Origin: Pseudeuparius sepicola
Lineage: Eukaryota > Arthropoda > Insecta > Coleoptera > Anthribidae
Assembly (NCBI GenBank): GCA_963920635.1
Contig: OY987298.1
Location: forward strand, 81,415,454 to 81,479,453
Length of the DNA: 64,000 nt
Reading direction: 5' to 3'
The translations under genes and the position numbers were made by a program. How positions within the stretch are numbered: position 1 is the first letter of the stretch; every line of letters starts with the position of its first letter. Below the pieces are notes generated by a model that worked only from the letters and a program-made list of their open reading frames with translations, made no database searches and was not told where the DNA came from. Positions 34,745 through 45,596 of the stretch are shown here, piece by piece.

Positions 34745-35070
34745 ACTAGAAATTCGCCCACCTGCGCTGGCGCGCAGGATGGGCGTCTCCCCAGGCCTGC
34801 GGCGGGCGGCGGCTTCGCCGCCGCATCCTTCTTTACTACGACTCACGCGGAGACTTTGAACGTCTGGTCAGTGCGGCGGCTTCGCCGCCGCCGAAGTTCG
34901 GCCGCTTCGCGGCCTCACATCCCCCTCGCAATGGATACCCCTCAAATTATTGCCTCTCTCGGACTTCGGCCTCGCTTCGCTTGTTGCACTGGGCGCCACA
35001 CTCGGCCTTCGGCCTCGTGCGGCGCTCCCTTGGCTTATTGCCGCACTCGGCCTTCGGCCTCGCGCGAGAC
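34745..35070. repeat. GC-rich hairpin-dense block before the satellite
   Basis: Relative of 4196-4282, extended by several palindromes with a TTC centre (GGCGGCTTCGCCGCC, GGCCGCTTCGCGGCC, GGCCTTCGGCC). No gene found. Confidence 0.7.
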
Positions 35071-37727
35071 GGATGGGCTCTGCCGGCCATTACTCCTCGC
35101 TTCGCTCGTCGCGACGGGCTTCTTTTAGGTGACTCGCGCGTGGGCTCTGCCGGCCATTGCTCCTCGCTTCGCTCGTCGCGACAGGCTTCTTTTAGGTAAC
35201 TCGCGCGTGCGCTCTGCCGGCCATTGCTCCTCGCTTCGCTCGTCGCGACAGGCTTCTTTTGGGTTACTCGCGCGTGGACTCTGCCGGCCATTGCTCCTCG
35301 CTTCGCTCGTCGCGACGGGCTTCTTTTGGATAACTCGCGCGTGGGCTCTGCTGGCCATTGCTCCTCGCTTCGCTCGTCGTGACAGGCTTCTTTTAGATAG
35401 TTCGCGCGTGGGCTCTGCCGGCCATTGCTCCTCGCCTCGCTCGTCGCGACAGGCTTCTTTTGGGTAACTCGCGCATGGGCTCTGCCGTACATTCCTCCTC
35501 GCTTCGCTCGTCGCGACAGGCTTCTTTCGGGTAATTCGCGCGTGGGCTCTGCCGGCCATTGCTCCTCGCTTCGCTCGTCGCGACAGGCTTCTTTTAGGTA
35601 ACTCGCGCGTGGGCTCTGCCGGCCATTGCTCCTCGCTTCGCTCGTCGCGACAGGTTTCTTTTAGGTAATTCGCGCGTGGGCTCTGCCGGCCATTGCTCCT
35701 CGCCTCGCTCGTCGCGACAGGCTTCTTTTGGGTAACTCGCGCATGGGCTCTGCCGTACATTGCTCCTCGTTTCGCTCGTCACGACATGCTTCTTTTGGGT
35801 AATTCGCGCGTGGGCTCTGCCGGCCATTCCTCCTCGCTTCGCTCGTCGCGACAGGCTTCTTTTAGGTAACTCGCGCGTGGGCTCTGCCGGCCATTGCTCC
35901 TCGCTTCGCTCGTCGCGACAGGTTTCTTTTAGGTAATTCGCGCGTGGGCTCTGCCGGCCATTGCTCCTCGCTTCGCTCATCGCGACAGGCTTCTTTTGGG
36001 TAATTCGCGCGTGGGCTCTGCCGGCCATTGCTCCTCGCTTCGCTCGTCGCGACGGGCTTCTTTTGGGTAACTCGCGCGTGTGCTCTGCTGGCCATTGCTC
36101 CTCGCTTCTCTCGTCGCGACAGGCTTCTTTTAGGTAATTCGCGCGTGGGCTCTGCCGGCCATTGCTCCTCGCTTCGCTCATCGCGACAGGCTTCTTTTGG
36201 GTAATTCGCGCGTGGGCTCTGCCGGCCATTGCTCCTCGCTTCGCTCGTCGCGACCGGCTTCTTTTAGGTAACTCGCGCGTGGGCTCTGCCGGCCATTGCT
36301 CCTCGCTTCGCTCGTCGCGACAGGCTTCTTTTGGGTAACTAGCGCATGGGCTCTGCCGGACATTGCTCCTCGCTTCGCTCGTCGCGACAGGCTTCTTTTG
36401 GGTAATTCGCGCGTGGGCTCTGCCGGCCATTGCTCCTCGCTTCGCTCGTCGCGACAGGCTTATTTTGGGTAACTCGCGCATGGGCTCTGCCGTACATTGC
36501 TCCTCGCTTCGCTCGTCGCGACAGGTTTCTTTTAGGTAATTCGCGCGTGGGCTCTGCCGGCCATTGCTCCTCGCTTCGCTCGTCGCGACGGGCTTCTTTT
36601 GGGTAACTCGCGCGTGGGCTCTGTCGGCCATTGCTCCTCGCCTCGCTCGTCGCGACAGGCTTCTTTTGGGTAACTCACGCATGGGCTCTGCCGTACATTG
36701 CTCTTCGTTTCGCTCGTCACGACATGCTTCTTTTGGGTAATTCGCGCGTGGGCTCTGCCGGCCATTGCTCCTCGCTTCGCTCGTCGCGACGGGCTTCTTT
36801 TAGGTAACTCGCGCGTGGGCTCTGCCGGCCATTGCTCCTCGCTTCGCTCGTCGCGACAGGTTTCTTTTAGGTAATTCGCGCGTGGGCTCTGCCGGCCATT
36901 GCTCCTCGCTTCGCTCATCGCAACAGGCTTCTTTTGGGTAATTCGCGCGTGGGCTCTGCCGGCCATTGCTCCTCGCTTCGCTCGTCGCGACGGGCTTCTT
37001 TTGGGTAACTCGCGCGTGTGCTCTGCTGGCCATTGCTCCTCGCTTCTCTCGTCGCGACAGGCTTCTTTTAGGTAATTCGCGCGTGGGCTCTGCCGGCCAT
37101 TGCTCCTCGCTTCGCTCGTCGCGACAGGTTTCTTTTAGGTAATTCGCGCGTGGGCTCTGCCGGCCATTGCTCCTCGCTTCGCTCGTCGCGACCGGCTTCT
37201 TTTAGGTAACTCGCGCGTGGGCTCTGCCGGCCATTGCTCCTCGCTTCGCTCGTCGCGACAGGCTTCTTTTGGGTAACTCGCGCATGGGCTCTGCCGGACA
37301 TTGCTCCTCGCTTCGCTCGTCGCGACAGGCTTCTTTTGGGTAATTCGCGCGTGGGCTCTGCCGGCCATTGCTCCTCGCTTCGCTCGTCGCGACAGGCTTA
37401 TTTTGGGTAACTCGCGCATGGGCTCTGCCGTACATTGCTCCTCGCTTCGCTCGTCGCGACCGGCTTCTTTTGGGTAACTCGCGCGTGGGCTCTGCCGGCC
37501 ATTGCTCCTCGCTTCGCTCGTCGCGACAGGCTTCTTTTGGGTAAATCGCGCGTGCGCTCTGCCGGCCATTGCTCCTCGCTTCGCTCGTCGCGACGGGCTT
37601 CTTTTGGGTAATTCGCGCGTGGGCTCTGCCGGCCATTGCTCCTCGCTTCGCTCGTCGCGACAGGCTTTTTTTGGGTAACTCGCGCGTGCGCTCTGCCGGC
37701 CATTGCTCCTCGCTTCGCTCGTCGCGA
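35071..37727. repeat. 67-bp satellite array, about 39-40 units, with higher-order repeat
   Basis: Same 67-bp family as 4283-6136 but with more varied units. A block of about 14 units recurs with 938-bp spacing (14 x 67): the rare variant CGTTTCGCTCGTCACGACATGC at about 35768 recurs at about 36706, and neighbouring variants keep the same order. Minus-strand frames are open for up to 362 codons for the reason given for the first array. The last unit ends at TCGTCGCGA, directly followed by the 153-bp repeats. Confidence 0.95.
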
Positions 37728-38245
37728 ATATACAGGGTGTCCAAAAAAGGCAATTACCAGCGCCGATTCGCTTCCCTCCTACCCAAGCCAGTTGGAAGGA
37801 AGGCATACGCGTCCGTAAGGGAGTTGGGCTTTCAGGAGGACGGGGGGGGCGCGCGGGGGAGAATTTTTTTTTCGACACGAATATACGGGGTGTCCAAAAA
37901 AAGGGCAGTTACCCGCGTCGATTCGCTTCCCTCCTACCCAAGCCAGTTTAAAGGAAGGCATACGCGTCCGTAAGGGAGTTTGGCTTTCAGGAGGACGGAG
38001 GGGCGCGCGGGGGAGAATTTTTTTTCGACACAAATATACGGGTTGTCCAAAAAAGGGCAGTTACCCGCACCGATTCGCTTCCCTCCTACCCAAGCCAGTT
38101 GGAAGGAAGGCATACGCGTCCGTAAGGGAGTTGGGCTTTCAGGAGGACGGGGGGGCGCGCGGGGGAGAATTTTTTTTTCGACACAAATATACAGGGTGTC
38201 CAAAAAAGGGCAGTTACCCGCGTCGATTCTCTTCCCTCCTAACTG
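37728..38245. repeat. 153-bp tandem repeats, about 3.4 units
   Basis: Units start ATATACAGGGTGTCC-like at 37728, 37881, 38034 and 38187, exactly 153 bp apart. Each contains CTTCCCTCCTACCCAAGCCA, a GGAGGACGG...GCGCGCGGGGGAGAA stretch and a T-run. The fourth unit stops after about 55 bp. The ATATACAGGGTGT start resembles the ends of the short elements at 58-61 kb. No gene. Confidence 0.92.
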
Positions 38246-40333
38246 AATATTGAATCGGTCATATCCACGCCAGGTATATGCTTTCCCAAGTCGCATAGTG
38301 ACGTCTAACCTAACCCGAAAATAGGTTAGCCATCATTTTTAACGTTTGAAATTCTAAAAGTCTTGTATACCTGAGGGTTCTGAAAAAAAAACCGCTCAAA
38401 AAAAACGGCCAAGTCCCGGGAATCCGTTTTATCGTTTTTCTCGAAGATCAAGTAGGTTGGGAAAAAATTGTTTCGGGTAACTTTTATTTACTTTCGCGTG
38501 CCCTTTATATCCCCGAAGAAACCAAGTTTCTACCTTTGAAAACGAAAAAGTTGCACGCGTTTTCTCGAAAATATAGTGGGCGTAGGAAAAATTTTTCTCA
38601 GACAAAATTTACAGGGTTTCTTCAGAGAGTAACAACGCACTTTTCATATTTTCCCGAACTCTATAAATAAAGAAGTTTTGTTGTTTTCTCTAAAACCAAG
38701 TAGGCGGGGAAATTTTCTTTACCGTCTTTTTTCTTCCTTCCCCCCATTCGTTCGATCGCCGCCGGAACGTAATTTTTATCTCGCCAAACAAAAAAGTTGT
38801 ATCTGTTCTGGGAAAACAAAGTGTGCCATGGAAAAATTTTTTTTCGATAATTTTCCCCTCGGCATATGGGCCTATCAAAAAAAACACAAATCTCTATCTC
38901 CATTAATAAGAAAGTTTATTCGCCTAAGAAAAATCCAAGTGAGCCATGGAAAAAAATTTTTTTCGGCGCAGCGTCATTTTATATCCTCTACCTAACGCAC
39001 TTTGTCCCGTCTTTCTATCTCGTCGCATAAAAAAGTTGTGTTTTCCGGCGAAATAGAGTAGGCCATGGAAACAATTTTTTCACATTTCTCAATCATTTCG
39101 CCCTGACAACCCAACAAAGGAAACCCGGATCTCCTATCACTAAAGATAGCAAAGTTGCATTTGTTTTGTCAAAATCGAGGTAGCCATGAAAAATTTTCGT
39201 CGTCCATTTTTTCCCCTCCCTATCTGCTTACAATCAAAACAAACGGCAACCCCGTATCTCTGACGGCATAGGAGTTACGGCCGCTTAAAGAATTTCGAGG
39301 TTATGTTGTGTCGTAAATTTAAAGTTGGAAATTAGTTAAATTCGCGGTCTGAAAGTCGTCCATAACCTAAGGGACGTTGTTTTGGCGGCAAAAATCAAAA
39401 ATTTTCGCCCATCGCATTTTCCAGAAAGAGACACTCGGTATGCATTCGCAGTTTGAAAGTTCTCCGTAACCTAAAAGACGTTTTTTTTTGGCGGCAAGGA
39501 TTCCAACCTTCCGCATCGACCGCTTCGAAAAAACCCAGCGTTCAACAGGTGCGCCTATCCTCGGTTCTGTTACCTCAAATTCTCACCCCCGTATCGTCCA
39601 GTCCGAAATTGCAAATATTCAACAGGTGTGGGTTTCCCCGAAATGACCTGAACTTTTCCGAATCGCCTTCGGCCGGCCCAAAAATTCACATGTGGACACC
39701 TGGTATGCACCGTCAAGTCGCGGTTTGAAAGCTCGCCGTAACCTAAAAGGACGATTTTTGGCGTACCTGACGGGAAATTCCAATCTCCGGCCCGTCGAAA
39801 TATGAAAGTTGAAGAAATCTCATACCCGGCGATTTTGAAAAAATCCGTCCGAGAAGCCTCCGGAACCACTCTCGGAAATTGCGTGTTTCGTCTCATTTCT
39901 CGATTTTTCGGGGGCGCCGGAGGCATCCGAACACGACCTGAAGACATGGAGGAAGCTTTAAAAATTGCGACCTCGCGGCCCCGAGCCTAAATAACGTAGC
40001 TACGGCCCGGCGAGAAAGGGCAATTTCTGACAATCTCGCGACATTTTCGCCGTAATTTTTGGGCGCAGCACGACACATAAAAACGATCCGATTTCTCTCG
40101 GGAAAAAAGAGTAATAACTCTCGCATTTACCTCTTTAAAAATCCGAAAAAGTGTTAAATCTCTTAATCTGACCTTCCTCTTCCTTCCCGTTGCGATTTCC
40201 CTCACCCTACCGCCCTATTTAAGCATTTTCTTCATCGCGCTCACAGCCGAGACAGTTTTCACGGGCCACTGTATCACCCGAAAACCTATGTTCCTCTTTA
40301 CCGCACACCACGTGACCCCCAGACATACCATCG
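38246..40333. repeat. Composite repeat, third set of modules
   Basis: Diverged relatives of the modules at 6640-9187 (38260-39400), 33748-34030 (39385-39790) and 33960-34450 (39740-40270), in the same order, but without the gypsy insertion at the GGCGGCAAAAAT site (39385). The conserved CCCTATTTAAGCATTTTC is at about 40211-40228. No reading frame is preserved among relatives. Confidence 0.7.
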
Positions 40334-40729
40334 TCTTTCGCGTCGCGTTAAATCGAAGAGACACAACCCAGCCTCGACGGTACGCGCGTTGTATGGGGAA
40401 GGGACGGCCGCCGGCGAACATGCGGCTCGTCGGCCGCTTCGCGGCCTCCTCTCCGCGAAATGTGTATTGCAAATCGACGCTTTTTCACCCCAATTTAGAA
40501 AAGGCCGCCCTTATCAGCTATTAATATATATTCTTTCGCGTCGCGTTAAATCGAAGAGACACAACCCAGCCTCGACGGTACGCGCGTTGTATGGGGAAGG
40601 GACGGCCGCCGGAGTACATGCGGCTCGTCGGCCGCTTCGCGGCCTCCTCTCCGCGAAATGTGTATTGCAAATCGACGCTTTTTCACCCCAATTTAGAAAA
40701 GGCCTCCCTTATCAGCTATTAATATATAC
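40334..40729. repeat. Two 198-bp direct repeats
   Basis: TCTTTCGCGTCGCGTTAAAT starts at 40334 and again at 40532. Both units contain GGCCGCTTCGCGGCC and end CTATTAATATATA. Differences are few. An open frame spanning both units repeats its peptide and is probably a by-product. Confidence 0.9.
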
Positions 40730-40779
40730 TAATAACACCCAGAGCCCTGTATGAACCAAAGTTTTCCTGTCTCAAATAA

Positions 40780-42122
40780 TGTCAAACAAAGTCAAATGTT
40801 AGAAATTACAAATATGGATATCAAAAAGGCAATATCATCCTTTCAGCCAGGATCTGCCGCAGGACTGAATGCTTTAAAACCACAGTTTTGAAAGGACTTA
40901 TCTTCCGATAAATTAGGATTATCATCAAAGAATTTGTTGGCATCCTTGCTATCTTTTTCAAAGAAAATCATTCAAGAAAAGATTCCAGAAGATATAAAAC
41001 CGATTTTCTTCGGGGCTTCATTATGTGCTTTGAACAAAAAATATGGTGGGATTCCAATTGCTCTAGAGTGTATTTCAGAAGATTAGTGGCCAAAATTGTA
41101 TGTTTAAAAATTTCTGATCGTGTGGGAAATTAACTACAGCCAACAAAACTTGGTTTTATTGATTTTAATTGGGTTTTTCGCCACCAAACTGGTTAAAAGA
41201 CAACTTTTTCAAGTTGCCTGGAAAATGAATAAATTCTTAACAGTAAATGAACTAAACTTTGAACTTGTAACTCAAAAAATATCTTCAACAAATTTGTTTC
41301 CTGAGCTTTCGGAGAATAAATCTTCCTCCTTTCTCAAAGATCATGTCACGTCAAAGTGAAATGACAGATTAATAAATTTAATAAAAGCTATTAGTAATTA
41401 TTGATAACTACTTAAGTAAATCATTAAGTGTCATATATTTTTGGAATGGCAATATTTTGCTCTATTAAAAAATGCAAAAATATACAGGGTGTTCCATTTA
41501 AAAAATAAATTTTTTCATCGGTAACTCCTAAATAATTGACTTGAAAAAAATGTAGTAACAGCATTGTATTCTACTTAAAAAAAGTGCTTTAGGAATGTTT
41601 TTTACAGAAATACAAAATTTTCAACCCGAAAAAAGTTACGGCCACTTTTTGAAAATGCACATCTTCGAAAAACGGCCTGTAACTCAACAACGGTGACAGA
41701 TATCGATTTGCGGTTATCGCCATTAAGTTTATCATAAAAAATGAGCCTCAGACACCGATGTTAGTTTTCATCTATCTCCGTCAAAAATAGGAGTTTCCCT
41801 TTAAAAGTGTCCAATTTGAAACTGTTGATACTTTGGGTCTTCATGGCCTATATTGCGGTAAAAGTGCTGCAGAAAGAGGGTCTCGTGATAGCTCAATTAA
41901 TGATATTTTGAAAAGAGCGTTAGTATATGCTCAAATTCCATCCATCTTAGAGCTTTCTGGAAATTTTAGGAATGATAGAAAGAGACTAGATGGAATGCCT
42001 TTAATCCCTTGGAAGGGTGGGAAAGCAGTTGTTTTCGAAGGCACATGTTGGCTAATTCTTATATCAGTAAAACTTCAAAAAAAGCAGGTGAAGCTGCAAA
42101 TTTGGCAGAAATATACAACGTG
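40780..42122 (+). pseudogene. Decayed reverse-transcriptase element
   Basis: 40780-41360 translates in mixed frames to RT-like pieces (ISSFQPGSAAGLNALK, PIFFGASLCALNKKYGG). 41821-42122 has an open stretch (LHGLYCGKSAAERGSRDSS...) ending in RLDGMPLIPW, which matches my recollection of the C-terminal region of a family of unclassified invertebrate RTs where RPDG precedes W...D.T, perhaps an endonuclease-type motif. Several stops, and a 0.35-kb interruption beginning AATATACAGGGTGTTCC at about 41477. The clade is uncertain. Relics only. Confidence 0.55.
41477..41820. mobile_element. Short insertion with a TACAGGGTG end inside the RT relic
   Basis: Starts TATACAGGGTGTTCCATTTAAAA, the same terminal phrase as 59321 and (reverse strand) 58757. 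It separates the two RT-like stretches. No inverted partner is visible at its right side, so its right edge is inferred from where RT homology resumes. Confidence 0.45.
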
Positions 42123-42297
42123 ACGTGACGTGACGTGACGTATAGTAATGTAATGCAATGTAATATAATATGGCCGAAAGCTCGGTTCATCGTAAAGAAT
42201 AAATAACATATGATTTTGGCTTAAATGCCCGTTATTTTACTTCATTAATTACAATCGGTCAGTTAGCACATCATTTTAACTTTTTTTTAAATTATAG

Positions 42298-42498
42298 ACT
42301 ATGACGAATGGAGTGCCCTGGGAAATACGGGATGGTCCTTTAAAGATGTTTTGCCATATTTTAAAGATTTAGAAAATAACAGAAATATTGACAAAGTTGG
42401 CCGTTTATACCATGGAATAGGTGGAGAATGGACGGTGGAGTATTTTCCATTTCAAGACGAAAATGTTCACATCCTTCTGCGATCTCTGGAAGAACTAG
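42298..42498 (+). CDS. GMC oxidoreductase gene, internal exon
   Basis: Preceded by a T-rich tract and TATAG acceptor (ends 42297), followed by donor GTGAGT (42499). Translates to [20 protein letters not shown] and onward through a YHG.GG.W.VE segment, 66 codons without a stop. This is the FAD-binding half of insect GMC oxidoreductases (glucose dehydrogenase-like family), flavoenzymes that oxidise alcohols or sugars and are often secreted. It ends in phase 1, matching the next exon. The upstream exon that should end near RGN..D is not seen, and the region before it is repeat sequence. The substrate cannot be told. Confidence 0.88.
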
Positions 42499-44389
42499 GT
42501 GAGTACTTTTACTTCCAACCACTTAATATGTAATTAGAGAGGACATCCTAAATTTTGTTTGTCCCAACATATTCAATTAATAATAAAAAAAACTACCCTT
42601 CGAAATCCCCTTACAATCGTGACTCCCTGTTAAAATTTTTTAGGATAATATTACATCGCTCTCGAAAATAGGATATGGTAACAGTTTAGAAAAACTAGAT
42701 TTTACTTTAAATGTTGGATGTGGTGCAGTGAATGGAGTCTTTGTGTGGTGGTTTGGTGGCGGTGTTGTGTGGTGGTGGTGGTGTGTGGTGGGCCAAAACG
42801 GTGACGGCAGTAGGCCCCTGCGGCTCCGCGGATACCCCGCAACCTACAGTGTTTCCCTAATTTTGTTTCCATCTAACCTATCGTGTTTTGCGGCCCTATG
42901 AAAAAATAGCGGCTGTACAAAAAAGCGAGGAAAAAATGGCGAGTGGACAAAATGGCGAGTGGACAAAACGGCGAGTGGACGAAACAGCACATAAAAAATA
43001 TATAATTTTAATTTGAATAGCGAGTGACGGAAGGGCGACTGGGCAAAAACGCGACGAGACGAATAAGCGAGCAGACATAAGAGCGAGTGGATTAAAGAGC
43101 GAATGCAAAATAGATAGAAACAATATGGCCAAGACAAAACAGCGAACGCACAAAAGAGCGAACGGACAAAGGAGTGAATGAGACGAAAAATAGAACAGGT
43201 TATAGAGGAGAGATTACAAAGAACATTAAAGAATGAAAATCGAAAGAGAATTTAAGACAAAATCTTTGAAAAATCAACACGACGGTAATTTAACGCCCGT
43301 GAGAAAACGGTGGATTAGAGGGGGGAAGACGTACAAAAAACAAAAGGTTAGAGGGAGGGGAAGTATGTAAAACACTGCTCTATGAAAAAATAGCGACTGT
43401 ACAAAAAGGCGGGAGACAAAAAAGCGAGGAAAAAATAGCGAACGGACAAAGGAGCGAACGGACAAAGGAGCGAACGAGACGAAAAATAGAACAGGTTAAA
43501 GATGAGAAAGAACATTAAAGAATGAAAATCGAAAGAGAATTTAAGAAAAAAAAAGACGAATTATCAAAAATAATAGTGTCCCTATTTTTTAATTAGGTAA
43601 CTATTTTCTTTCTTTTTCTTGCTCCTATAAAAATAAAAAATATATATTGTTAAATTAATTTTTAGTTTCAGAAATATTAAAATATGTCTTTCTTTTTCTG
43701 TAAAATATAACACCCTGTAACTCTGTATTTCTTCAGCAAATTATGACTATGGAATTGCTTAGGTAAAATTTGATCATTTATTTGATGCCTGTTGAAAGTG
43801 TGCGGCAAATTTTTGAATTTTTATTTTACGTATACGTACATCGACTATTACTAGTGTAATAAACCCCTAAAATATTATAAGAATCTAACAAGCCGTCCAA
43901 TAGTTTTTATTGCCTGCGAAAATATTGTTTAAAATTGATAAACCACCCTGTACGTCTGTAAAAAAAAGGATTATTGATGGTTTTTAATAGCCATTTTCCA
44001 TCATATACGGGAAAATTCATAAGTGCGGGTGAGAAAGAAGATGGAGCCACCGCTTAGCATCACTACTTGAATCACAAGTGGTCGAATCACAAAAGGCCTT
44101 CAATTAAATTAATTAAAAGTATCTACATTTTGAGCACCCTGTATATTTTGCCGCAAAAGATCACAAATCGACAGGCGCAAGACAGGAACATGATATGTGT
44201 ATATTCCACATTTTTGAAATGTTCGGGCATTGAAATAATTCTCAAATTGAGATTTTCGAAATGAATATTCTCAATGCTAAAGCCCAAAAAATTTCCAGCT
44301 GTTTCAAAGTATAATACAATATTTTCTGTATTTGCAATTTAATAAACTTTGACATAACCATAATTATTATTATTATCCTTTTTGTGCAG
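42499..44389 (+). other. Intron of the GMC oxidoreductase gene with minisatellites
   Basis: 1,891 bp from GTGAGT to TTTTTGTGCAG. It contains a GT/GGT-rich tract (42729-42792) and two clusters of degenerate 14-18-bp repeats of the type GGCGAGTGGACAAAA (about 42895-43195 and 43375-43500). The second cluster and its flank partly repeat the first. A CACCCTGTA phrase occurs near 43943 and 44137. Confidence 0.7.
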
Positions 44390-44658
44390 GGAATGACATA
44401 TTTGACCAGAATGGAGAAAAGCAACTTGGAGCGAGTTTAATTCAACACACTACCCGAGATGGACAACGGCTAAGTGCCAATGATGCATTTATTAGACCAA
44501 TTAGGAATAAGCGAATAAATATTAAAATTTTAACAAACTGTTTCGTCACAAAAGTTTTACTTGATCCCGAGAGTAAAACGGCCTACGGTGTAGAATATTT
44601 CTATGAAGGTCAAATTATGACAGCTGTGGCAAAGAAAGAAGTTATTTTATCAGCAGGG
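44390..44658 (+). CDS. GMC oxidoreductase gene, following exon
   Basis: Acceptor TGTGCAG (ends 44389) and donor GTAAGT (44659). Joined in phase to the exon at 42298, it reads GNDIFDQNGEKQLGASLIQH, then RLSANDAFIRPIRNKRINIK and a C-terminal segment ending KKEVILSAG. The S-A-N-x-A-F-I-R-P-I-R and KEVILSAG motifs are characteristic of insect GMC enzymes. The next exon, which should continue with NSP..LLMLSGIGP, is not found in the window; an LTR element begins 640 bp downstream. The gene may continue beyond the window, or these two exons may be a remnant. Both exons are free of stops. Confidence 0.88.
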
Positions 44659-45296
44659 GTAAGTTTATAACTATATGACAGGCTGTACTGTTATAGTGTC
44701 CTGCATAATTTTAGGATTGCCTATTCCGTAATAATAACGAGAGTAGTCATGAAATTTATTCTGCAATATTGTTTGTGTATAATATAATGCATGGGTTTTG
44801 TGTACTCGACGCCCCAGGGTTATTAGGTATAGGCAAACAATAACAGCCAGTAAAAATTTTGACTTGTGGGTTTCTTGTAGGACCACTCAAGATTGCTGTT
44901 GGGCCAAAAAGATAGTTTTTAGGAATTTGGGAAATATAGGTTATGACGTCACCAAATATATTTTCCCTAGGGCCATACATCTTTCTCTTTATATTTGGAA
45001 AGAGCACGTTTTTCTAGTATTTCGTACATAATTTTTTTTGTTATCTTATTTCATTAAAAAGTTATATAGGTGTATGCGTATTATTTGTAAAAATATGAAA
45101 AATATGCCATGGTATTTTTTTAATGAAAATCGAATTAGCCATGATTTATGAAGACATTGAAGACATAAATAATTGAGAGATGCTCGAACAGATGTATTAT
45201 GGAAAAACTATCAAAATTTTATTATTTGTTATAAAAATATAACTGTATGAACGCCTTTTTAAGAAAAACTGTTATTATAAACACTTATTATGTAAT
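44659..45296. other. Unassigned DNA after the GMC exon
   Basis: Presumed intron or intergenic DNA. I see no exon, repeat array or RNA gene in it. Confidence 0.5.
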
Positions 45297-45343
45297 ATAT
45301 TGTACTGTATTTCAACAATCACAGTCCAAACTCTAGATGCAAC

Positions 45344-45596
45344 CCTTGTTTATAGATACTCTAGTTAGCCAATGTCTGACACTGACATAAAGACATGACA
45401 GAAATACAGTAGATACAGGGGGCAGATTTTGCAAAAAATAAAGTTGTCCAGCTGTTTTTTTGGTAGATTTTAATAGTAGAAAATTAGTAGGCAATAACTG
45501 AACCACTTTAATTTTTGGCGCCATTTGTTGCTTGTATCCAATATTGCTCTCGTATCCTCATGACACATTAGCTAACTAGGGATGCCATAAACAAGG
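45344..45596. mobile_element. 253-bp MITE nested in the Ty3 element
   Basis: Terminal inverted repeats beginning CCTTGTTTAT and extending about 35 bp with mismatches (CTAGTTAGC and AATGT shared). Flanked by 7-bp duplications ATGCAAC (45337-45343 and 45597-45603). The relative at 51560-51575 reads TCTAGATGCAACTTCTGG without the insertion, confirming the empty site. No coding capacity. A 7-bp duplication is unusual, and I do not assign a superfamily. Confidence 0.85.

Noticed and set aside
35071..37727. CRISPR-like array
   Set aside because: Units are contiguous 67-bp satellites with no unique spacers, in a eukaryotic setting, without cas genes.
40389..40754. 121-codon frame across the 198-bp repeats
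   Set aside because: It repeats its own peptide because of the tandem duplication, and no homologous domain is recognised.
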